From Novakomyces olei (Eukaryota > Ascomycota > Novakomycetes > Novakomycetales > Novakomycetaceae), in the NCBI GenBank assembly GCA_016906335.1, contig JADEYG010000003.1, forward strand, positions 1,426,001-1,490,000: 64,000 nt of DNA, in the 5' to 3' direction. The position numbers were made by a program, and so were the translations under genes. Shown here piece after piece: positions 1 to 8,549 of this stretch. The notes below the pieces were generated by a model. That model saw only the letters and a list, made by a program, of their open reading frames with translations. It did not search any database and was not told the origin of the DNA. Positions within the stretch are counted from its first letter, which is position 1. Every line of letters begins with the position of its first letter.

Positions 1-938
1 TGAAGAAAACAATATCGACGTCAGAACTAGCCGATTTGTTTATAAGAGAAGTCGTACGTTTACATGGTATACCGGACGATATCGTGTCTGACAGAGACCC
101 ACGATTTGTTAGCAAGTTTTGGACTTGCTTGGCACAGCAGTTGGGCATTGAGCTGAAGAAGTCTACCAGCCATCACCCCCAGACTGACGGCCAAACCGAA
201 AGAATGAACCAGACAGTTGAACAATACATTCGATGTTATTCGAATTATCAGCAAGACAATTGGAGTCAGATTTTACCTTTTGCTGAATTCGCAATGAATA
301 ACGCTGCTAGCGCAAGTACGCAACAAAGCGCATTTTTTACGTGTTATGGTTTTCACCCGCGAAGTACTATTACGAGACAAACTACGGCAAACGAGGCCGC
401 AAACGAGAGAATTAAGGATTGGGAATTACATTTTAATTCGACGCGCGAAATCCTGGAACAGGCAGTTGCCAGGATGAAGACTTACTACGATCGAAAACGT
501 TTATTGGCACCTAAGTATAGGCCAGGAGATTTAGTGTGGGTAAGACGCCAACACATTGCGTCAGATCGCCCCAGCAACAAATTGGATCACACTCAGTTGG
601 GACCATTTAAGGTCATTGAAAAGATTGGGACAGCTGCTTATCGCCTAGAGCTGCCAGAACATATAAAGATTCACGACGTATTTAACGAAAGCTTATTGTC
701 AAGTTTTGTTACGGATCGCTTTAATCGCGATACTACATCTACGATTGTCCCAGATATCCTGAAGGACACGGAGGAATTTGAAGTAGACTACATTGTGTCA
801 CATACGGGTCGTGGCAAGCAGAGGAAGTATCTAGTCCATTGGAAGAACTACGGTACAGAGGATCGTACCTGGGAGCCTTATGGGAATTTGGTGAATGCTC
901 CCGAAGCATTACGTGCGTATCACCAACAGAACGCCTAG
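1..938 (+). CDS. pol C-terminus: integrase and chromodomain (5' partial)
   Basis: The frame is open from the first bases of the window to the stop at 938. It contains the second half of a retroviral-type integrase: a DRDPRF segment, the HHPQTDGQTERMN block with the catalytic Glu, and a GPF-type tail (LGPFKVIEKIG). The final 55 residues are a chromodomain (KYLVHWKNYG, RTWEPYGNL). In chromoviruses this domain binds modified histone H3 tails and steers integration; that role is family knowledge. It is the closest of the three pol genes here to that of the nested element at 6978-12712. Confidence 0.93.
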   Translation, partial: KKTISTSELADLFIREVVRLHGIPDDIVSDRDPRFVSKFWTCLAQQLGIELKKSTSHHPQTDGQTERMNQTVEQYIRCYSNYQQDNWSQILPFAEFAMNNAASASTQQSAFFTCYGFHPRSTITRQTTANEAANERIKDWELHFNSTREILEQAVARMKTYYDRKRLLAPKYRPGDLVWVRRQHIASDRPSNKLDHTQLGPFKVIEKIGTAAYRLELPEHIKIHDVFNESLLSSFVTDRFNRDTTSTIVPDILKDTEEFEVDYIVSHTGRGKQRKYLVHWKNYGTEDRTWEPYGNLVNAPEALRAYHQQNA

Positions 939-1466
939 GATCTAACAAATTAATTTATTTGTTTTGGTACCTACAAAAAGATTAAATATTAAAAAGAAAA
1001 AAAAAAACCTGATTTTGAAGCCCATTCAACTGTGGCTCGCTATTTATTTGCGTCTTCAACACGCAATTGTTATTGTTTTCGTGCTTACTGTCATCATCGG
1101 TCAGTGGCACGTCATTATTTCGATCTTTATTACTGCTCTCGGCGAGGGGGAACAAGCCTAAGGCAGATATTATCAGTTTAAATGAAGGATTCATTAATTA
1201 TGATAAAGTTCTATCAAGATTTGTTGGTTTTGGATATTTTGTGTTAGTACGTACTATTGGGATCAAGCTATACCAATGGTATGGGAGAAGTGAACTATTG
1301 CTACAAAGTGTGCTCGAAGCGCATATTTAAGCAACTTAGAAAAAGTTGCCTACAGAATTACTTAAATTGGAGTTAAGTAATAATAGTTATATACTATTTA
1401 ATTGAGTTAAGGGAAGAAAAAGTTTGCACAAAGGTTGGCTACGAGCAACCTGCGAAGCAACCCAAG
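939..1466 (+). other. spacer between pol and the extra retroelement gene
   Basis: About 530 bases without a convincing gene. It holds an A-rich run near 992-1009 and a short hairpin (GCAACTT / AAGTTGC) at 1331-1347. The short open frames here look random. If the downstream gene is made from a spliced or internally started RNA, its signals should lie here, but I see no diagnostic one. Confidence 0.5.
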
Positions 1467-2468
1467 ATGAGCGAGAATGAAGCTGTTGGGAATAAGCGCA
1501 AGCCCCGCAACTCGGGTGCTAACGAATGCGCTATATGTGGACTAAGGATATCGCGTATTCAAGACGTGCGAAGGCATGTGGCAACGTGCCACAAAGAAGG
1601 GACGGTTTTGCCGATTCAAGAATTTCGAGAGAACGCGAAGAAGTCGGATAACTTCACGGCTGGGGAGTCAACTTTAAGGGCCCTCCAACGTTTCCAGTCA
1701 GGAGCCAGGGCTCCGCTGACGGCCCCTTACCTAGGGATCACTATCGAACACATTATCTGCGACTTGTGGAAGAATGAAGGGTGCAACTTGATCAGCCCTA
1801 TTACGGGTTGCGAGGACGAGGATTACAAAGTGAGCAGGTTTTTCGCAGATTGGGCGGACCGACACGCAAATCCACTGGCGGCTTATAACATTGCGCCGAC
1901 AGAGGAAGGAACTTTGCTGCTGCTAGAGCCATTGCCAGAGCACAAAGGAAACAGTACGAATTGGTCGTCGACCATGACACCTGCCGGGACATTTACAAAC
2001 GTCCACATTGACCCTGTGGCGTACGGCAGTGTTATATTTGGGATATCAGGAACGAAGGTAGTGCTGAGGTGGCCTCCTACAGAAGGGAATCTAAGAACTT
2101 ACGAGGAATATCATCGCTCTACTCAGGGTCGGGTCATACCAAGACACCTCCCTACGCTTAAGAGCCTCCACTACAGTGTGTTGAGGAAAGGGATGATGTT
2201 AAATATGGAACCAGGAACGCTTCACGCGGTTATTGCTGTCTCGGACAGCTCGCTAATCGGGTACAACTATGCCGCGAAGGATTGTGAATGCCTTCAGCGA
2301 GTGGTCGACTGGGAAGCCAAGTTAGCCCAGAAGAGACCAGGGATCAGAAGCGTGGTGATACAAGAACACCGGACTATGGTGGAGTTTTACAAAGAGGTCT
2401 ACGGGACGGATCTACCAGGGACAGCGAAAAGAGTGTTATCGGGACTTACTCTCTTGGAGGGGGAGTAA
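1467..2468 (+). CDS. C2H2 finger + JmjC-like oxygenase encoded by the retrotransposon
   Basis: An intact 333-residue reading frame. Residues 21-42 form a C2H2-type zinc finger (C21, C24, H37, H42, with C41 as an alternative last ligand). Residues about 170-270 look like a JmjC/cupin core: H180-x-D182 and H253 fit the Fe(II) triad, and K197 in GTKVVLRWPP sits where JmjC enzymes bind 2-oxoglutarate. Such enzymes hydroxylate or demethylate proteins, often histones; activity here is inference. The stop codon is directly followed by the LTR, and the last codons are the polypurine tract, so the gene is part of the element. It holds the position env has in retroviruses but shows no signal peptide or membrane segment. 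The exact JmjC subfamily is not resolved. Confidence 0.8.
   Translation: MSENEAVGNKRKPRNSGANECAICGLRISRIQDVRRHVATCHKEGTVLPIQEFRENAKKSDNFTAGESTLRALQRFQSGARAPLTAPYLGITIEHIICDLWKNEGCNLISPITGCEDEDYKVSRFFADWADRHANPLAAYNIAPTEEGTLLLLEPLPEHKGNSTNWSSTMTPAGTFTNVHIDPVAYGSVIFGISGTKVVLRWPPTEGNLRTYEEYHRSTQGRVIPRHLPTLKSLHYSVLRKGMMLNMEPGTLHAVIAVSDSSLIGYNYAAKDCECLQRVVDWEAKLAQKRPGIRSVVIQEHRTMVEFYKEVYGTDLPGTAKRVLSGLTLLEGE
2456..2466 (+). other. polypurine tract of the chromovirus
   Basis: A pure purine stretch (GGAGGGGGAG) two bases before the LTR start TGTCAGGGG, the position where plus-strand DNA synthesis is primed in LTR retrotransposons. It also encodes the last residues of the JmjC-like protein. Confidence 0.8.
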
Positions 2469-2848
2469 TGTCAGGGGTTGCTTAGAAAGGTGCTAGGAGC
2501 ACCTGAGTAAGCAACTTCGTAGTTTAGTTTAGTTAGTTTATTTAGTTGTATTGTAGGAAGTTGCTTAGAGTAGCGCTTGGAGCGCAGACTCTAGCACTTC
2601 TACAATAAGTTAGTTACTTTAGTAGTTTCGTAGAGTGGGATCTTCGGCAAGTAACGAGCCGAGCCCAAGTATAAGAAGAGGAGTTCTTCTACTGGGTTCG
2701 GGGCGTTACAACAACCAAGGTTCCGCTTAATATAAGTGTCTTGAGATTAGTTCTTCTATCTGCCTATCTTTTTGCTATTCCCTGTCAAGGCCAACGTGTG
2801 ATCTTGGCCGACTTAAGATTACTTTGTATTGAGTCACCCCCTAACACA
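2469..2848 (+). repeat. 3' LTR (380 bp) of the chromovirus
   Basis: Bounded by TGTCAGGGG and CCCCTAACACA. It contains strong hairpins: AGGTGCT-agg-AGCACCT at 2488-2504 lies inside an outer stem GTTGCTTA/TAAGCAAC, and further stems follow near 2567-2596 and 2680-2700. The other LTR is outside the window, so the boundaries rest on the TG...CA inverted ends and the adjacent polypurine tract. Confidence 0.82.
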
Positions 2849-3573
2849 TAGTCTAGTTTAGGTTGAGAGCTTCCCGCTCTAACTTGCGCGACCTTCGCAC
2901 AAGTTAGCTTGGGAAGAGTAGTTTAGAATGCGAAGGAGCATCTGCTCCTCCGCAGCTTAGTTTAGTTTATAGTTGCCCGTGAGGGCCTCTCGCCCTTCAC
3001 GGGTTGATTATCTCAAAGTGGGAGTAATATATTATATTACTCCTGGTAAGCTTTACAGTAATCGCTTTCTGTTTCTTGGTTGTCGTTTATTCCTTTACTT
3101 CATTTTAAAACTATACACGGCCGGTCCCCAGCGGTTGTAGCTGTAAGAGCCGTCTTACAGTTAGCGCCACTTCTTCTACCCCAAGAGTATGCAATTGCGC
3201 ACAGACAAACAGCTTAAATTCCGAAACCGAATTAAGTCGATCGCTTGGAATCCTCAAGGATCGAGCCAACTGGCCAATATCGGGCAACACAGTGATTGGA
3301 CTGGCACTGTTGTTGGCCAATCCTTCAGGGCTACTAAATGCGTTACTTGGTGTGGTCATTTTACTTTAAAACTCCCGTTCGGATGCTCAGGATCAGAGAT
3401 TTTCAGGCTCTTAATCTGTTGTTTGTTAGAACTTAGTTACTATGAAGAGGTTAATCCTCAATGTATATGTCTAAACTAACCCTAAACCTAAGTACTTCCA
3501 ATTGTTGGTTTGAGTAATTATTATAGCATGTAACAAATACCTCAACAGTTTCAATATGTTGGATGTATCACAA
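2849..3573. other. retroelement relics, no intact gene
   Basis: 2849 to about 3030 is a run of hairpins (AACTTGCG/CGCACAAGTT, AGGAGCA-tc-TGCTCCT, and CCCGTGAGGGC-ctctc-GCCCTTCACGGG) that ends like the LTRs of the element at 6978-12712, so it is probably an old LTR piece. On the minus strand 3359-3111 an 82-codon frame starts MTTPSNAF and resembles the beginning of a gag-like protein, but I cannot assign it. The remainder to 3573 shows nothing recognisable. Confidence 0.4.
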
Positions 3574-3617
3574 CAATATTATATTATATTATATTATATT
3601 ATATTATATTATATTAT
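3574..3617. repeat. TTATA pentanucleotide microsatellite, left arm
   Basis: About nine copies of a five-base TTATA unit end exactly at the LTR of the minus-strand element. The same unit resumes beyond the element's other LTR at 15003. Confidence 0.9.
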
Positions 3618-3894
3618 TGTTAGCGGTTGATCTTCGTGATCGCGCGCTGGACTGGGCAAGAATAGATAGTAATAGAATCAATTCAAGAATTAACTACTCT
3701 GCCCTCAAGGGGGTCAGAGGCATCTATTTATACTATGTGAGAAACAAAGAACAAGGAACGAGGCGAACGGAATAAAGGGATAACAAGGTGTTCCCTTGAG
3801 GACAAGGGACAAGGCCTTATCACAAGGAGCAAAGCGTTGTCCTTGTACAAGGTAAAAGGTAAAAGGTAATTATTGCCTATATAGGAAGCAAGGT
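3618..3894 (-). repeat. 3' LTR of the minus-strand element
   Basis: It begins TGTTAGCGG on the plus strand and matches the copy at 14726-15002 almost perfectly. The shared part ends at AGCAAGGT. The element-side edge may extend to 3909, where a TG next to the purine tract would be a more typical LTR start. It contains palindromes such as CCTTGTACAAGG. Confidence 0.88.
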
Positions 3895-3926
3895 AGCATA
3901 GTACTTACATCCTGCCCCTTCCACTT

Positions 3927-6257
3927 CTAAGTTCGAAGAAATGGGAGTTGGTAGCCCTCGAGGTCTTCGTCTCGCATCCAGACGGAATCCTCGCCGGGGA
4001 ACTTAACGTGTTTTATCCCACGTTGCTGATCGACCAGCGCAGGTGCTCGATTGTAAGAATAGACGCTAATATTAGGTCTGATGATTGCGTCGTTGTGATA
4101 TTCCTGAGCAGGAAGTAGTCTGCTTTCGTGGTATGTTTCCGTACCCGATGGCGTCTGGACTTTATAAGTCTGGGGGTTTATCTCTCCGACAATTTCATGA
4201 GGTCCAGTATAAAGAGGTTTGAGTTTTCGATAGGTTCGAGGGCGCAACCTTGGCTCTCGGACGAGGACGGAGGCTCCTCTCGACAAGGTAAGAGTCTGGC
4301 CTCGTTTCCGATCATAATATTTTTTAGCTTGCTGTGCTGCGCGTGTTAGACGCGCGATAACCTGTTGTACCTGCTGTTGGTTTGGTGTTGGTTGTTGTGT
4401 CCTCGGTGGTTGTTGTGTAAAGGGTGGAGGAGGCTTGAATTGCCACAGCAGGTCGTAAGGACTCATTCCTGTCGCTTTGTGGACCGTGTTATTGTAAGCA
4501 AATTCGCCTGTTTGAACATAATATACCCATCTTCTTGGGTGCTCGTTACAGAACAACCTTAGGTAATGTATGATAGTTTGAATGGTCTTTTCCGACTGAC
4601 CATCGCCTTCTGGGTGGTAGGTTGTTGTCATTATTCGTTTAACTCCGACTCGTTGCAAGCTATCTTTCCACGGGCGACTGTTAAAACGCACATCTCGGTC
4701 CGATATTATAGTGTCCGGATAGCCGATAATTTTAAAGAGTTCGTTATTGACCAACGTAAAAATTGCTTTTGCTGAAATTCTCTTATTGACTGGAAAGAAT
4801 CGGGTAAATTTGGATAGTCGTTCGACAACAACTAGAATTGCATTGACTCCTCTGATTGTAGGTAATCCGCTTACCAGATCGAGGGTATAGCTTTCTGCGA
4901 GTCGGTTTGGTGTTGGTAAGGGACGCAAGGGTCCTGGTGGTAGTGCACGCCGTGGTTTATTGAGTGCGCAAGTGCGACATGCCCGGATGAAGCTTGCCAC
5001 GTCATTTTTCATCCCCGGCCACTTATAAGATCGTTTAACGAGTTCGAGTGTTTTATCGACGCCGAAGTGCCCGGCCTGAGGAAGCTCATGGCAGGTTTGG
5101 ATAATTTCATTTGTAAGCTCCTTGTTTTTTAGCACGATTTTTCCGTCATTCTGAACTGCTTGGTTATTTCGGATTGCATTTCTGTTGAACTGATTTGCTT
5201 GATCCTCGGTCTGTATTATATTTATTTTTTCGTCGGATCCCTGCCGTGTGAGGGCGTCCACATGGTTGGACGATCCCTTAATGTGCTTGATATCAAAATC
5301 GTAATCTGCGAGGAGTTCAAGCCATCGTGCATGGCGAGCTCGCATGATAGCTGGCTCTTTTCGAGCGAGTAAGTTCGCGTGATCTGTTTTTATTTCGAAT
5401 CTGACTGACACCAAATATGGGCGCCAGGTTTTGAGTGCTTCGATGATGGCGAGTAGTTCTTTGTCGCCTACCGTATACCGTCGCTCCGCGGGTAGCATCG
5501 TCCGGCTGTAGAACGAAGCAGGTTGCCAAGTCTTGGAGTGTAGCTGTAACAATGCAGCTCCAACTGCGGTATCTGAAGCGTCTGTTTGTAATAGTGTTGG
5601 TAGGGATGGGTCAAACTGATTTTTAGACGTTGCTTCGGCGAAGCTTTTTTTGAGATCTTTGAATGACATTTCCTGCGCAGGCGTCCATGCGAAAGGTCTT
5701 TTCAGCTTTACAAGGTCATACAGCGCGGATGCCTTGCCGCTGAATTGCGGTATGAAGTGGCGGTAAAAATTTAAAAAGCCTAAGAAAGACTGCAACTGCT
5801 TGGTCGTTTGAGGTTGTATCCAATTTTGTATCGCTTCTGTTTTGGTCGGAGACATTCCGATTTTTTCCTTTGAAATTATGTATCCCAGGAAGGGGACTTC
5901 GCTAGTGTTAAAGAATGATTTTTCTGGACTGACGTACAGGTTGTTGGCTTCTAGCCTTGTCAGTACTTCGGTAACGTGCTTTTTGTGCTGTTCAATTGTG
6001 TCCGAGAAGACCAATATATCGTCAAGGTAAGCCACAACAAAGCGGTCGATAATGCCATGAAGCACGTCATTAATCATGCGCTGGAATGTAGCCGGCGCGT
6101 TGGTCAGGCCAAAAGGCATGACAAGATATTGGAAAAGGCCGTATCTCGTTCGGAAAGCGGTTTTCCATTCTTCACCAGGTGCCATTCTTATCTGGTAGTA
6201 AGCAGACCTTAGATCGAGAAGTGTGAAGATCGACGAGTTTCCGAGTCTGTTTAACAA
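3927..6257 (-). CDS. pol of the minus-strand element: RT, RNase H, integrase
   Basis: Reading from 6257 downward: reverse transcriptase (FGLTNAPATFQRM, VAYLDDILVFS), RNase H (QTDASDTAVGAALLQ), the integrase zinc-binding block (HFGVDKTLELVKRSYKWPG with CRTCALNKP) and the integrase core (DRDVRF, YHPEGDGQSEK). The C-terminus has no standard chromodomain, but a segment VKFPGEDSVWMRDEDLEGY keeps the outline of a chromodomain's second half. It is separated from the protease part at 6266-6977 by a break. Treated as a fossil gene. Confidence 0.9.
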   Translation of the reverse strand: MLNRLGNSSIFTLLDLRSAYYQIRMAPGEEWKTAFRTRYGLFQYLVMPFGLTNAPATFQRMINDVLHGIIDRFVVAYLDDILVFSDTIEQHKKHVTEVLTRLEANNLYVSPEKSFFNTSEVPFLGYIISKEKIGMSPTKTEAIQNWIQPQTTKQLQSFLGFLNFYRHFIPQFSGKASALYDLVKLKRPFAWTPAQEMSFKDLKKSFAEATSKNQFDPSLPTLLQTDASDTAVGAALLQLHSKTWQPASFYSRTMLPAERRYTVGDKELLAIIEALKTWRPYLVSVRFEIKTDHANLLARKEPAIMRARHARWLELLADYDFDIKHIKGSSNHVDALTRQGSDEKINIIQTEDQANQFNRNAIRNNQAVQNDGKIVLKNKELTNEIIQTCHELPQAGHFGVDKTLELVKRSYKWPGMKNDVASFIRACRTCALNKPRRALPPGPLRPLPTPNRLAESYTLDLVSGLPTIRGVNAILVVVERLSKFTRFFPVNKRISAKAIFTLVNNELFKIIGYPDTIISDRDVRFNSRPWKDSLQRVGVKRIMTTTYHPEGDGQSEKTIQTIIHYLRLFCNEHPRRWVYYVQTGEFAYNNTVHKATGMSPYDLLWQFKPPPPFTQQPPRTQQPTPNQQQVQQVIARLTRAAQQAKKYYDRKRGQTLTLSRGASVLVREPRLRPRTYRKLKPLYTGPHEIVGEINPQTYKVQTPSGTETYHESRLLPAQEYHNDAIIRPNISVYSYNRAPALVDQQRGIKHVKFPGEDSVWMRDEDLEGYQLPFLRT

Positions 6258-6265
6258 TTCATTTA

Positions 6266-6977
6266 TTAGGGGTAAGGAAAGTTATCTTTCTTGGTTATTG
6301 CATTCAGTTTCTTGTAGTTAATACAAAGGCGTAGCTCACCAGTTTTCTTTTTAGCGAATACGATTGGTGCCCCCGCCTGCGAGTTTGAATGTCGAATAAA
6401 GCCTTTCTTTAAATTATCGTCGATGTGTTCTCGCAGTGCTTCTAGCTCTTTTTGTGACAGAGTATAGAGTGGCAGACATGGAGGCGTGGCATTTGGCGGA
6501 TCCAGTGGTATTTTGTGGTCGTAAGAACGGTGTTGAGGGAGCTTGTTTGCTTGCTCTTTTGAAAAAACGTTTTGGAAGGATTGATAACAGGCCGGTACCG
6601 AGTTTTCCTCCGTGACTAGACTGCATGATGGGAGAACTTTGCAAACGCAGCCCAAGTTCTTTTTGATCCAAGAGTTACCGACTAATGCTTGTGCCGGAAT
6701 ATCAAGAATATAAAATTTGGTTGGTGATTCTTGGGAGTGCAGATATTGTATCGGTAGATTGACATAGCGGGCTTTAGTTCTGTGGCCGCTGGCCGATACA
6801 ATCCAGCGATGGTCGTCTAATGTCGGTTCATCGTATATTTGGGTTAAAAAGTCTGGACTAATGGCATTTATGGTCGAGCCAGTGTCGAGAATAGCGTTTG
6901 CCGTCACCTTTTGCCCATTTCTTGTATTCGAAAACAGGAGATTAATTGAGTCGAGTGTTGGAGAGTCTTTTTCTTCA
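6266..6977 (-). CDS. protease and start of RT, minus-strand element
   Basis: Reading from 6977 downward: an aspartic protease signature (AILDTGSTINAIS), then the entry into reverse transcriptase (GAPIVFAKKKTGELRLCINY, KLNAI). The upstream edge is the insertion point of the nested chromovirus, whose target duplication is 6973-6977. The gag part of the same element resumes on the far side at 12713. Confidence 0.88.
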
Positions 6978-7357
6978 TGTGATGATCGGCTGTTCGGAGG
7001 CTCGGGCCTCCGGCTTTCTTATAGATGGTTCGTAGTTTGTTCGGACCGAAGTCCCGATTACGGACTTCGGTAGTTTATAGTTGTTTAGATTAGTTTTAGT
7101 TACGAAGTTCCGTATCGGAACTTCGGCGTAAGCGGTAACTCCGGTAGTCCGGTAGGGTTCGGGGTTACACGCAATTAGGGTAGAACGTTTACTTAGCAGT
7201 AGTGACTGCGAAGTAAACAAAGTATATAGGCTAGCGTGAAGAGCTTCCGCTCTTCACGGGTTAACTTAATATATTTTCTTCCTTCATATTTGTGTTTGTG
7301 TTACTTGTAATCCCTCTTCGGCCTAGAGTGCCTACAGTGTCCTGGGCGTTCTTTACA
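6978..7357 (+). repeat. 5' LTR of the nested chromovirus
   Basis: TGTGATGATCGG to TTTACA, 380 bp. It holds five strong hairpins: 6995-7012, 7045-7071, 7103-7125, 7187-7218 and 7236-7257, most with perfect stems of 7-10 bp. Promoter and RNA 3'-end signals are expected in this repeat by family knowledge; I cannot pinpoint them. Confidence 0.95.
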
Positions 7358-7592
7358 CTTTAACCCGTCGGCGAACTTGCCTGTACCTGCTTTAGGTGGG
7401 AGAAGAGGAAGAAAAGTTTTATTAAAAAAAAAAAAAAAAATCTGTTTTGTGTTGAAAATTTTGATCTGAAGTTGTTTGAAGTTTATTTTAGCAGTTGCGA
7501 GTTGAATAATTTTACTGATTTTAGTTGAGATTTTGTGTGAGATTTAATTTAATTTTATTCAATTTTGTGAAGGAAGACTTCAGTGAAGGAAG

Positions 7593-8549
7593 ATGGAGTC
7601 TGGACAAGACATTAATTACTTTGATGCCTTGGTGCAACTGCAAGGTGAGATTGAGACAATACGTCGTCAGAACGAAGAGCTGCGAGCTATGCAGTTTAGT
7701 GCCGGGAAGGGAAGACCTTCGCCGATTGAGAAACCGGACAAATTCCATGGAGCCCGACCGGAACTTCGGCAGTTCCTAGCCCATGTGAAAATGTACTTGG
7801 AAGCCAACAGTAGGGACTTCGGAACAGACCGAGACCGTGTACGATTTGCAGCATCCCTGCTACGCGGTCCGGCTTTTAGTTGGTTCGAGTCACAGATGAG
7901 GGTGACTCCGGAACCGGAGATGTTGAGTGATTACGAAGGATTCGTGACAGAGATCTCGCGTACGTTTGGGGATTTCGATACATATGAGAACTCAAAGAGA
8001 GAGTTAAAGAAGCTAAAGCAAATTGGTTCGGTATCTAGTTACGTAGCGAGGTTCCAACAGCTCGCGTCGTTCCTGGATTTTAACGATGCGGCGCTTATGT
8101 TTTTGTTCGAAGCGGGACTGAAGCCGCAGATTTTGGACGAACTAGCGAAAGTACCGAAACCGAAATCACTTACGGAGTTTATGAAAGCAGCGGTTACGAT
8201 CGACAACCGACTGTATGATCGTCGATTAGATGTTGTGCTGCCGAGAACAGTCCGGCGATACGAAGCACACGAGACAAATCGACAGGGAAGAATTGTATCG
8301 GAAACAATGCCTATGGAAGTCGACTCAGTCAGTGTACAGTCTGAAGTCCGACGAAATGCCAGAGTTAAAGGCCCCGGAAAGTCCAAGCCAAATGATATTC
8401 GCCGCACTTTCCGCTGTTTCCGATGCGACAAGCCGGGTCACCGAGCCGCGGAATGCCCAACATCAAACCGCGCCTTGGGACAGCATGCCGCAATTGCGGA
8501 GACGGAAGAGTATTACGAGGAAAACGACGAGGCTCAGGAAAAATACTGA
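7593..8549 (+). CDS. Gag of the nested chromovirus
   Basis: 318 residues. The middle is a Ty3-type gag core (AFSWFESQMR, SYVARFQQLASFL). The C-terminus has one CCHC zinc knuckle (CFRCDKPGHRAAEC) for RNA binding, followed by an acidic end. The pol frame opens at 8423, inside the gag 3' end and in the -1 phase, consistent with the ribosomal frameshifting known in Ty3/Gypsy elements. The leader upstream (7358-7592) holds a poly-A run near 7423-7440 and no gene. Confidence 0.92.
   Translation: MESGQDINYFDALVQLQGEIETIRRQNEELRAMQFSAGKGRPSPIEKPDKFHGARPELRQFLAHVKMYLEANSRDFGTDRDRVRFAASLLRGPAFSWFESQMRVTPEPEMLSDYEGFVTEISRTFGDFDTYENSKRELKKLKQIGSVSSYVARFQQLASFLDFNDAALMFLFEAGLKPQILDELAKVPKPKSLTEFMKAAVTIDNRLYDRRLDVVLPRTVRRYEAHETNRQGRIVSETMPMEVDSVSVQSEVRRNARVKGPGKSKPNDIRRTFRCFRCDKPGHRAAECPTSNRALGQHAAIAETEEYYEENDEAQEKY

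Larger units (their letters stand above)
1..2848 (+). mobile_element. Ty3/Gypsy chromovirus with an extra 3' gene (left part outside window)
   Basis: An LTR retrotransposon of the chromodomain (chromovirus) branch enters from the left edge. Seen in order: the end of pol (integrase catalytic region and chromodomain), a spacer, a complete extra gene, a polypurine tract and a 380-bp LTR. The LTR starts TGTCAGGGG and ends CCCCTAACACA, so its ends are near-perfect inverted repeats. Gag, protease, reverse transcriptase and the 5' LTR lie outside the window, so age and target duplication cannot be read. What is visible looks whole. Confidence 0.9.

Noticed and set aside
1467-2468. JmjC-like gene as an ordinary host gene beside a retroelement
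   Set aside because: It lies between pol and the LTR, ends within the polypurine tract, and its stop abuts the LTR. A host gene would not occupy that position.
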